NCBI GenBank assembly: GCA_037179515.1
Contig: JAXCGZ010019418.1
Coordinates: forward strand, 1 to 17,500
Length of the DNA: 17,500 nucleotides
Direction: 5' to 3'
Source: Halocaridina rubra
Lineage: Eukaryota > Arthropoda > Malacostraca > Decapoda > Atyidae
The position numbers and the translations under genes are program-made. Below the pieces are notes generated by a model. That model was not told where the DNA came from. It saw only the letters and a program-made list of their open reading frames with translations, and made no database searches. Numbering within the stretch: the first letter of the stretch is position 1; every line of letters starts with the position of its first letter. Shown piece after piece: positions 1 to 8,686 of the stretch.

Positions 1-516
1 TGTATAAAGAATAGGAAGCTTTTTTTTAGAAAGAAAGTGTCTGAAAATATTTTCCTTCCATTTGTAAAGAACTCTCATTTTCTCATTTAAAAAAATACTC
101 TCTCTTTATAAGACTAGGAAATATATAATTTGTCTTCAAAATAAACTTAGTTTCGTGTAAATTAATTACATTCTTTCCTCAGTTATATAGGATAAGAATC
201 ATTGTTTGTTAAAAGAATAATCAGGGTTTTTATGGATTAAATATCCTCTCACTGTGATGTCTTCCTGGCAAACGCTAAATGAAGAGACGTGCGAAGAAAG
301 AAAATCGTTTAGCCGGATAATATACGCCGGGAATGTAAGTAATAAATCTCTCCAATGCATTCCCTGTCGCCAGGACTGCCAAGGGAAAGGATGCAGGGAG
401 GAGAGATTGTGGGGGGATAGGAATTACTTAATGGGGCCAAGGAGCTGTGGTGAGGGTAGGAGAGTGAGACCCTGAGACGTCTTTGGGTTGTTAAATGTGG
501 GGCTTATTAGATGGGA
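1..516. other. AT-rich stretch with no recognisable gene
   Basis: I see no conserved domain, repeat family or RNA gene here. The first 250 bases are AT-rich with short T and A runs. Positions 254-475 hold a 73-codon open frame, but its composition suggests no known protein family and it has no supporting context. The right end runs into the GGTCTAT-type minisatellite. Confidence 0.5.
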
Positions 517-692
517 TGGGGCCTATCTGGTCTGTCTCACCTCCTTGAGGAGGGGTTTTCGTTGGTATATATCACTAGTTGGGAGACGGTCTATCTTGCC
601 AGTCTCATCTTTTTTTTTTTTTTTTTTTTTTTGGACTATGTCACCAGCAGGGGGATGTGGTCTATTTGGGCTGTTTCAATCCCTGAGAAAAG
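517..692. repeat. Degenerate GGTCTAT-type minisatellite, left part
   Basis: Related blocks recur: GGCCTATCTGGTCTGTCTCA near 519, GGTCTATCTTGCCAGTCTCA near 588 and GGTCTATTTGGGCTGTTTCA near 658. They alternate with GGTATATATCACTAG (about 564) and GGACTATGTCACCAG (633). A 23-base T run (610-632) interrupts the array. Similar blocks (GGACTATATTACC, GACTATGTCCATGTGATC) resume at about 2037, immediately past the minus-strand LINE, so the LINE appears to have inserted into this array. The unit is too diverged to fix its length by eye, perhaps near 70 bp. Confidence 0.5.
610..632. repeat. Poly(T) run, 23 bases
   Basis: A homopolymer inside the degenerate minisatellite. It could be the oligo(A) tail of a small minus-strand retro-insert, but no body of such an element is recognisable to its right. 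Confidence 0.85.
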
Positions 693-693
693 T

Positions 694-2036
694 AATAATA
701 AGACTTTATAATAATAATAAGACTTTATTTCCAACGTACATTGGGTATTCAAATATGGGTGTACTATTAAAATTTACAAGTAAAATCTTCCTTTAAGAGT
801 AACTTCTTAAGATTATATTTAAAAGTATACACTGAACCAGCATTTTTTAGTTCTCTGGGAAGCTGATTATATAAATGAGGTCCACGAATGTTTATATCTC
901 TTGAGCCAATATCAGTTTTAGACCTTCGTACTAATAAATCTTCCCCTTGACGGGTAGTTAACCCGGTAACTGAGCTTACTGTAGAAAAATTATACAAGCA
1001 ATCAGGAAGATTGTTTCTTATTATATTAAAAACAAAGGTACATATATCAAAAACATATTTATCTCTAATCTTTATCCATTCTAGATCTTTTAAAACAGGA
1101 GAGATGTGCTCGTATTTTCTTACATTGCCAACAGCCACTCGTGCTGCAAAGTTTTGTAACTTTTGCATTCTTTGTAATTGAGTCTTATTTGTACATCCCC
1201 AAACTTTGAGACAGTAATTAATTAAACTCATAGCTAAGGACTGGACAATTATTATACGAGTTGATGTTTCAAATGAGTCTTTTACCCTATTTAGATATAT
1301 TAGAGTACCCATTACTTTTTTATAAATTTCATCTATATGCATTTCAAAATTCATGTAACGGTCAAAATAGACACCTAGGTTCTTTACCGAGTTCATTGGC
1401 TTAATGATATTACCGTTAAAATTTATATGAAGATTGTCATCAACTTCTGATAATAATTGTCTGGATCCGATAAGAATAGATTGGGTTTTAGTTTCATTAA
1501 GTAACAGACCATTTTTTAGAAAGTAACGTTTAGCCATATACAAAATTTCTTCTGCTCTACGAATAATATTTTCTAAATCATTAATTTCTCCTTCAATTAA
1601 GATTTGAGTATCGTCAGCATATTGAATGACATAACAGTCAGGTAAATATTTTACTAGATCGTTTACATATATTAGAAAAAGTATAGGTCCTAGGATTGAT
1701 CCCTGAGGGACCCCAAACAATACCTTCTTGCGACTTGAAACTACATCTTTTATTCTGACTGACTGGTAGCGGTTTTTTAAATAGTTCTCGAACCAGCTTG
1801 GGTCAATGTTCATTTTTTTGCATTTTTCTAATAAGATGGTATGGTGTACACTATCAAAAGCTTTAGAAAGATCGAGTAGTAGTAGCAATGATATTTTCTT
1901 ATTATCTATATTTTTGTATATTTCATCTGATATTTTCAATAAGGCAGTTTCAGTTGATAATTTTGGCCTGAAACCGTGTTGACTTTTTGCAATAAGTTTA
2001 TTTTTTTCAAGAAACTCACTTAACTGAGAGCTTTTG
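694..2036 (-). mobile_element. 5'-truncated non-LTR retrotransposon (LINE), CR1/L2-like
   Basis: The element lies on the minus strand. It begins abruptly at about 2036 inside the reverse transcriptase (endonuclease and fingers are missing), runs through the rest of the ORF to a stop at 767, and then has a short 3' UTR. The UTR ends in GAATACCCAATGTACGTTGG, an AATAAA-containing GGAAATAAAG motif, and a TTATTATTA-rich tail (693-735). Severe 5' truncation with an intact 3' end is the normal product of target-primed reverse transcription. Flanking sequence on both sides resembles the same minisatellite. I found no clear target-site duplication. The clade is inferred from protein style, not from a tree. 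Confidence 0.85.
767..2036 (-). pseudogene. LINE reverse transcriptase, C-terminal part (5'-truncated)
   Basis: The frame stays open from about 2040 to the TAA at 767. No ATG start belongs to it; the first possible start near 1939 is a TTG, so this is a truncated fragment and not a gene with its own start. Reading from about 2030 it gives a thumb/palm entry resembling QHGFRP, as in other LINEs. Counting from 1939, the palm motifs are LDLSKAFD with the catalytic Asp at residue 23, GVPQGSILGP at 76-85, and QYADDT with the catalytic Asp pair at 109-110. The C-terminal region contains QKLQNFAARVAVG and HISPVLKDLEW, a signature widespread in CR1/L2-type LINEs. The endonuclease and the first reverse transcriptase blocks are absent, so it cannot act alone. 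The remaining frame has no internal stop, which suggests a fairly recent insertion. Confidence 0.85.
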
Positions 2037-2100
2037 TTGGACTATATTACCCTGTTAGGGACTATGTCCATGTGATCTGTGTCACTAGTGAATACGCGAT
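2037..2100. repeat. Degenerate minisatellite resumed after the LINE
   Basis: GGACTATATTACC at 2039 and GACTATGTCCATGTGATC at 2060 resemble the blocks at 519-660. This supports a single array split by the LINE. The similarity is by eye and loose. Confidence 0.4.
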
Positions 2101-2514
2101 CGTGCACTTCGGCGAATGAGTTGTTCCCTCATCTCCCTGAAGATGTACAGTTCGAATTCTTTGAGGTGGTTCTCACAGAATATATTTGTAAGAAATGTTT
2201 GGAGATTGTAAGGATAGGCTTGTAGTGTCCTTCGTGTGGTGGGCTCTGACAGACCAGTAAGGTTAAGTGAGGTCAAAATGAGGTATATAGGGTCAAGAAG
2301 GGGCCTACTCATTAGCTCCGAATAAGACAAGGGCAGTCAAGTGCTCTATCACAGATTTTACCTGTTGCTGTAGTAAATATGTTTGTAGATCTTTTGAAAC
2401 AGCAGTTTATACATGAAAATATAGAGATAGATTAGAAAATGAAAAAAAATGTTGATATTCTAATGCTATTCCTTCAGAAACAATTTAACTTACTGCATCA
2501 ATTGATAACAAGAA
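2101..2514. other. No recognisable feature
   Basis: This is mixed-composition sequence with an 81-codon minus-strand open frame (2085-2330) that matches no family I recognise and is not supported as a gene. From about 2400 the sequence becomes AT-rich and grades into the CAACA-rich array. Confidence 0.4.
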
Positions 2515-3125
2515 GTCGAATCATATAATCAACATTGAGCAACATTAATAGCATCTACAACAAACTGCAGCAACATCACAACCTCTTTAATAGCATCTGC
2601 AACAAAGGTAAAATCCTCCATTGCAGGCAACAACATTAATATGTACTACAGATATCCCTAACAAATTTACAGAAAATATAATTAATAACATCTTTAACTA
2701 ACATCAACACCATTACAGGCAAACAGCATTAACAACATTAAACTTAACCAATTTCATTTTAGGCAGTTATGATAATGATATCTACAACAACCTTAACTAA
2801 GACCATCACAAGCAACATTATTTTTAACATCCACAACAAACTTGACCAATTCCATCGCAGGCAACCATTAATAACATCGACCAGAAACTTAGCCATCATC
2901 ATCACATTAAACATCCTTCATAACAATAACAACACCATCAAAAGGAACAACAATGAAAACATCTATGGCAACAACTACAAAAAACTTACACAACATGATC
3001 ATAGGCAACACTAATGATAGCATCTACAACATCTGCAAGGATCATAAGCAACTTCACGATAGGCAAATAGCATTAATAACCTCAACACAAACTTAGTCAT
3101 CTCTGTCACAGGCAGTAGAAACATC
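2515..3125. repeat. Degenerate CAACA-rich tandem array, about 46-50-bp unit
   Basis: Blocks built on CATCTACAACAAACTTAACC, ACCATCACAGGCAAC and AACATTAATAAC recur many times. Anchor copies of the AGGCAAC or AAGCAAC block occur near 2624, 2716, 2762, 2808 and 2857 and again near 3002, 3062 and 3110, with spacings mostly close to 46-50 bp in the centre. The array is strongly purine/pyrimidine skewed (A and C rich on the plus strand) and heavily diverged. An 81-codon frame across it (2769-3014) encodes only low-complexity Asn, Thr and Ile runs and is a by-product of the repeat. Confidence 0.65.
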
Positions 3126-3293
3126 AACAGGGGACTGAAAAGAGACACATTAGGAAATGATAAACGATCTCTCCTTCTTAGCTCTAGAAGTTTTGAAGGA
3201 CTTAAGAGGAAGAATTACGTGAGTCGTTTAAAACTCCCAGAGTTACTTGTCCGTCTTGTACCTTCAATGTGTCTAGGTTTTCTTCTGGATTAA

Positions 3294-3378
3294 ACTTCGA
3301 GGAAATAACATTTCTTGGGACGTCTCTAGATTAGGACTTCGAGGAAATAACATTTCTTGGTACGTCTCTAGATTAAGG
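3294..3378. repeat. Tandem duplication of a 42-bp unit
   Basis: ACTTCGAGGAAATAACATTT begins at 3294 and again at 3336. The two units differ at one substitution (GGGACG versus GGTACG) and a one-base insertion near the end (TTAGG versus TTAAGG). The near identity implies a recent duplication. A weaker related block (GTCTAGG, GGATTAA) sits just upstream at about 3270-3293. Confidence 0.85.
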
Positions 3379-3525
3379 CATCTAGGGATTCTATAAAAAC
3401 AGATGTATTATACAGTGGCGAAGTGTTTATCATGATGTCACATCTTTCGGCTTCTTCCATCAAGGCTCACCACAGCGGATCAATCATGTCCATATTGACC
3501 TATCTCCCACGTACTCCTACGTCGC

Positions 3526-3570
3526 AACAAACAAACAAACAAACATTTATTTCCAATTTTATACAAGGCT
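3526..3570 (-). mobile_element. LINE/SINE 3'-end remnant with (TTTG)n tail
   Basis: On the minus strand this reads TTGGAAATAAATG followed by (TTTG)n. The motif TTGGAAATAAA carries an AATAAA signal and closely matches the 3' ends at about 725 and 12390, each followed by its own short repeat tail. This looks like the 3' terminus of a retroelement on the minus strand. Its body should lie at about 3570-3900, but I cannot recognise coding sequence there. Confidence 0.5.
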
Positions 3571-4297
<727 letters not shown>

Positions 4298-4529
4298 AAC
4301 TTTTTCCTACCTTTTGTTCTTCGGTACTAAATGTCGGACGGAATTACTCATATGTTCCAGGACAATAGCTTAAGGGAAAACAATATCCGAGTCAAACACC
4401 CTCTTCCACTATCTCCATAGACTGGTTGTCCAAGATAAACATAAAAATAAATTTCATGGAAGAAGTAATTCCGCGAAACGGAAAGACAGATGAAATTTCA
4501 GAGAAGCACCAACTGAAATGATAATATCA

Positions 4530-4862
<333 letters not shown>

Positions 4863-5028
4863 TATTTTGGTAGCGCAATGTTTAGAGCCCTCAAATCGGA
4901 ATGTGACAGACCCGCTATCGAGCCCACCTCGGGATCTTTGGAATTGCATTCAGCTTTAATACCGAAGCTCCAACCTGCTTGTGTCCACCCCTATAATAGG
5001 GAATGATAGTGCCTAATAAAACGTCATA
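4863..5028 (+). mobile_element. tRNA-derived SINE, family A copy 1 (fused to LINE fragment)
   Basis: GGTAGCGCAATGTTTAGAGC (about 4869) is an A-box-like start and CTATCGAGCCC (about 4917) a B-box-like element. The body GGAATGTGACAGACCCG and the segment AGCTCCAACCTG, then ATAATAGGGAATGATAGTGC, are shared with the copies at 7283 (+) and 8297 (-). The first few bases of the head (GGGACCGC in copy 2) are missing or replaced at the junction with the LINE fragment. The 3' end fades into AT-rich DNA near 5028. The family assignment comes from comparing the three copies in this window. Confidence 0.75.
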
Positions 5029-5072
5029 TAACAACAATTGTACTGTTAATTATGTAATTAATTATTTATTTT

Positions 5073-5290
5073 AGTCACCGTGGCTCAAGCGGTAGCGTCC
5101 GCGACTTTGAGGCGTCAGATCGAGGGTTCGAGCCCCGTCACGGTCTGAGGTTAGCAAGGGCATGTACTCAGGGTAACGATTACATCTGCCAAAACAAGTC
5201 CTTCTCAAGAAGGCAACCGTCCTAGCCCTTGGTAGAAAAGGGAGTCCGTGACGTAAAACCGGAACAGAATTATTTATATTATTTATTTTT
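5073..5290 (+). mobile_element. tRNA-derived SINE, family C
   Basis: The head contains a clear A box, TGGCTCAAGCGG (5081-5092), and B box, GGTTCGAGCC (5125-5134), 33 bases apart, which is the internal RNA polymerase III promoter layout. ACCGTG (5078-5083) pairs with CACGGT (about 5139-5144), a remnant acceptor-like stem, but the cloverleaf does not close, so this is not an intact tRNA gene. The body includes GCAAGGGCATGTACTC and ATCTGCCAAAACAAG, resembling the GGAAGGGCATC...GCCAAA core found in many animal SINE/LINE tails. The 3' end is A/T-rich (TTATTTATTTTTATTTG). ATTATTTATTTT occurs at 5061-5072 and 5278-5289, a possible target-site duplication, though AT-rich. Confidence 0.8.
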
Positions 5291-5397
5291 ATTTGTTTGT
5301 TTCTATTTTTCTTAGTTGTTTATTTGGATGAGAAATTGGACAGCCCGTATTATTCATGATAATAATACGCAATATTTATGCATTAAAAAGGGTTTCA

Positions 5398-5705
5398 TAT
5401 GGTTTATAAAGAATATTTTTTTATGATTATGACGCCAAGACGGGCAAAATTTTTTTTAATAAATCGGCCCTCATCGGGCCTGGACACGAAGAAAACAATA
5501 TGTAAAGAAATAGAGATGGCAAGTGTTGTGACTTGTCAGATGTGCAGGGATAATAAGAGGTGTGTAACGAATATCCAAAAATATTCGGTGTTGATGTAGG
5601 CATAGAAAGAGAACCGTAACTGAAGGAAGATTTAACCTCGAACTGACCTGGACAGTCCTACTGAAGTCCATAAGATCTATCAGCTGTAGTGCCGCGAGAG
5701 ACTAA
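5398..5705 (-). repeat. Interspersed repeat family R, copy 1
   Basis: The reverse complement of this stretch aligns along most of its length with 12690-12995. Shared blocks include CACTACAGCTGA/ATACTACAGCTGA, AGGACTG, CAGTTCGA, CTTATTATCCCT, CACATCTGACAAGTCACA, and TCTTCGTG followed by CAGGCCCGATGAGGGC. Identity looks to be around three quarters or more. The motif GGCCC-GATGA-GGGCC (5466-5480 region) can form a small hairpin and is kept in the other copy with one change. No protein domain is evident. The family type (SINE-like, MITE or other) is unresolved. Confidence 0.75.
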
Positions 5706-5713
5706 AAACTATT

Positions 5714-5735
5714 GTGTGTGTGTGTGTTTGTGTGT
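5714..5735. repeat. Short (TG)n microsatellite
   Basis: An imperfect TG tract with one TTT interruption. Confidence 0.9.
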
Positions 5736-6425
<690 letters not shown>

Positions 6426-6514
6426 CTATATGCAAAATGGAACTATTTAGCGCCGTCCTTTTAGTGCTAAACTGTTTTAACGGTATCCTTTTGACAAAGC
6501 TGTTTTGGCTAGGA

Positions 6515-6600
6515 AAGCTTAGCTTAGTGCCAAAATGGCAACGCCAAAACTGCTTAGTGCCAAAAGAGCAGCGCCAAAGAAGCGGCGCCAAAAAGTACCC
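6515..6600. repeat. Clustered GCCAAA short repeat
   Basis: AGTGCCAAAATGGC, ACGCCAAAACTGC, AGTGCCAAAAGAGC, GCGCCAAAGAAGC and GCGCCAAAAAG follow each other with roughly 14-20-bp spacing. The unit approximates (A)GYGCCAAAAnnGC. Looser related pieces (AGCGCCGTCC, AGTGCTAAACTG) occur upstream to about 6445. Confidence 0.7.
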
Positions 6601-7033
6601 CACCCAATTATATGTTGATGATTAAGTAATTGAAAAATCAAAAAATGAGTTGGTCAGATTTAGTAATGAGTTATTACGATGTCTGTACAAACGTATAAAT
6701 AACAAAGATTCGAACTTAAAGAATACTGATTATCCATTACTTTACAAAGGGTGTTACCGAGTGTGCCACGGAAAGTCTTACAGAAGTAGGAAGCATTTCT
6801 GCTAACTGCTTCAGCAGGAAATTAACACGCATTGCTGAATGTCTTTCTTTATGTTAGGAGGTGAGAGTAAATAAAACAAAAATTTTAAGTAAAATTTTTT
6901 CATTCCTTTATCTAGCATTTAGCAGAAAGGTCACCTACCTTTTTTTTTAAGGTCTTCAGTGGCATAGCCTGTAGCGTCTTGTGTAAATTATTGAATCGTC
7001 AGTGTACCTTAGGTTCTAATCATGGGTGAGGGC

Positions 7034-7038
<5 letters not shown>
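6601..7038. other. No recognisable feature
   Basis: AT-rich sequence with short A and T runs (6895-6902, 6942-6949) but no gene, RNA or repeat family I can identify. Confidence 0.45.

Positions 7039-7119
<81 letters not shown>
7039..7119. repeat. (TA)n microsatellite
   Basis: An uninterrupted TA tract of about 81 bp. Confidence 0.98.
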
Positions 7120-7120
<1 letters not shown>

Positions 7121-7204
7121 GCCAGGAAGTATAGAACAATGTAAACGGAGTATCGATATCTCAAGTATTTTTTTCATAAAAATGTAAGGTTTTATATAAA
7201 AGGA

Positions 7205-7207
<3 letters not shown>

Positions 7208-7277
<70 letters not shown>
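7208..7277. repeat. (TA)n microsatellite
   Basis: An uninterrupted TA tract of about 70 bp, ending six bases before a SINE head. Confidence 0.98.
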
Positions 7278-7280
<3 letters not shown>

Positions 7281-7282
7281 AT

Positions 7283-7445
7283 TAGGGGACCGCAGTAGCG
7301 CAGTAGCTAGAGATCTTTATTTGGAATGTGACAAACCTGTGTTCGAACCCATCTTGGGGAGTTAGGAAGGGTATCCAATCCTAATACCCCAGCTCAAACC
7401 ATTCGATTGGATGGGGATTAGTAGTAACACATAAAAAGTGAAAAA
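7283..7445 (+). mobile_element. tRNA-derived SINE, family A copy 2
   Basis: The head GGGGACCGCAGTAGCGCAG has an A-box-like TAGCGCAGTAGC (7296-7307), and the B box GTTCGAACCC (7341-7350) is a perfect match to the consensus. The body reads GGAATGTGACAAACC, GGAAGGGTATCCAATCC, CCCCAGCTCAAACC, then ATGGGGATTAGTAG and an A-rich end at 7437-7449. Each block has a counterpart in the copies at 4863 and 8297. It is transcribed by RNA polymerase III if active and would depend on a LINE for mobility. It lies right beside a TA tract and forms the left arm of a large inverted arrangement. Confidence 0.8.
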
Positions 7446-7654
7446 AAATAGATGTAAGTTATGAATCTATTCACTGATTGAGCAAGCCAATAATGAATGG
7501 AAAGGGTTGGCGTCAGTAAGGGCATACAGCCATAAGAGTCTGAGCAGAAGCCAACGCTAATTTGCAAGAAGCTAGTAAGAAACAGTGACCCCTTGTGAAG
7601 ATAGAAAAAGTCTCTTGAATATTTGTGTTGGTGTTGATAATAAAAGATATTTAA
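7446..7654. other. Unassigned stretch between SINE A and repeat B
   Basis: It contains GGTTGGCGTCAGTAAGGGCA at about 7505, which resembles the GGAAGGGCATCCAGCC core seen in many animal SINE/LINE tails, followed by AGCCATAAGAG and AGAAGCCAACG. It may be another decayed SINE. The right arm of the inverted block lacks this segment. Confidence 0.35.
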
Positions 7655-7812
7655 GTTATAGGGCAAGAATTCCTTTTCCGTGTTCCCGTGCGTGTCATAA
7701 AAGTCGACTAAATGGGGTGGATTGAAGGGACTAAGAATTCTGTCCTTTATATTATCCTCCCGCAATGAGTCAAGCTCTTTGCTTTGACTCAGCCACACCC
7801 TTATAAGATATA
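7655..7812 (-). repeat. Repeat B, minus copy
   Basis: Its reverse complement matches 7918-8075: CTTGACTC, CGGGAG, TCCACCCCA, TAGT-GA-TTTT, ACAC, GGGAACACGG and ATTCTTG appear in the same order and spacing. In one frame this reads PPHLVDFYDTHGNTEKEF, similar to the peptide of the opposite copy, so the family may derive from coding sequence. No known domain is recognised. Confidence 0.7.
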
Positions 7813-7816
7813 TGTG

Positions 7817-7817
<1 letters not shown>

Positions 7818-7902
<85 letters not shown>
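7818..7902. repeat. (TA)n microsatellite at the centre of an inverted repeat
   Basis: About 85 bp of uninterrupted TA separate the two oppositely oriented copies of repeat B. Confidence 0.98.
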
Positions 7903-7905
<3 letters not shown>

Positions 7906-7917
7906 GTAGGGTTCTGG

Positions 7918-8075
7918 TTGGATTTATCCCACCAAACCCATGCGTATGCCTTGACTCTTCACGGGAGAAACATACAAACGATGGGGATTACCAGTTTCCT
8001 TGCTCCACCCCACCTAGTTGAATTTTGCTACACACAGGGGAACACGGGAGTGGTATTCTTGATCCCCGCCACAAG
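7918..8075 (+). repeat. Repeat B, plus copy
   Basis: The partner of the minus copy at 7655-7812. One frame reads PPHLVEFCYTQGNTGVVF, aligned with PPHLVDFYDTHGNTEKEF from the other copy. It is a short decayed family with no complete gene. Confidence 0.7.
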
Positions 8076-8109
8076 AGAGAGGAAGAAGAAAATGCTAAGA
8101 GAGAATGAA

Positions 8110-8297
8110 CTATGGGAAGCAGAGTTTGTGTGTCGTTTCATGTGCCATTATTAGTCCCCATTATGGGAGTAGGACAGACAGGTTGGAGCTGGGGAATTAT
8201 GGTTGAATGTCCTTCCTAATGCCTCACGGAGGGCTTGATTTCGGGTCTGTCACTCACCGAGCCGAATGCTCTTTCCACTACGCTGCCGCGGTCCACA
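8110..8297 (-). mobile_element. tRNA-derived SINE, family A copy 3
   Basis: Read on the minus strand, the head GGACCGCGGCAGCGTAGTGG (8294 downward) carries an A-box-like element. A degenerate B box (ATCAAGCCC, plus 8231-8240) follows, then GTGACAGACCCG, GGAAGGACATTCAACC, CCCCAGCTCCAACCTG, CCCATAATGGGGACTAATAA and GGCACATGAAACGACAC. It matches copies 1 and 2 block by block, and its orientation is opposite to copy 2. Confidence 0.8.
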
Positions 8298-8585
8298 ATG
8301 GAAAGCGAAGGCACAATGTAATATTAACAGATTAGTGGGACGAGAAATCTCTTGCATATTTCGCTTAATGTAAATAATAAAAACATGTTCTCTCTGAGAG
8401 AGTGCAGCTGCTTCCAATGATAGAATTCTTGCATATGAAAAAATAGATTTATTAGTTTTCCTTATGGATAATGTTCTTGAATCTTCTGTATGCAATACAT
8501 TCCGCGTTATCAGTCGATAAATATTAACGATACATTGACCCTGAAATACAAATATACTTCTTATTGCATCAGTTTTGCTTTATTT
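8298..8585. other. No recognisable feature
   Basis: Mixed, mildly AT-rich sequence between the SINE and the CA tract. Nothing in it looks like a LINE 5' UTR or ORF1. Confidence 0.45.
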
Positions 8586-8601
8586 CACACACACACACAC
8601 A

Positions 8602-8684
<83 letters not shown>
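8586..8684. repeat. (CA)n microsatellite at the LINE 5' boundary
   Basis: About 99 bp of CA with one ACCACA interruption at 8609. It reads in frame into the LINE ORF as His-Thr repeats, but that is a side effect of the junction. Confidence 0.98.

Positions 8685-8686
<2 letters not shown>

Noticed and set aside
254..475. 73-codon plus-strand open frame with several Cys residues
   Set aside because: No recognisable domain, signal peptide or conserved motif, and no splice context. Length is within chance expectation.
2769..3014. 81-codon open frame rich in Asn, Thr and Ile
   Set aside because: It is a direct translation of the CAACA-rich tandem array.
5078..5150. Functional tRNA gene
   Set aside because: A and B boxes are present, but the acceptor, D and T stems do not pair in correct register, and SINE body sequence follows.
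7288..7360. Functional tRNA gene
   Set aside because: Perfect B box but no cloverleaf, and the same head recurs in two other SINE copies.
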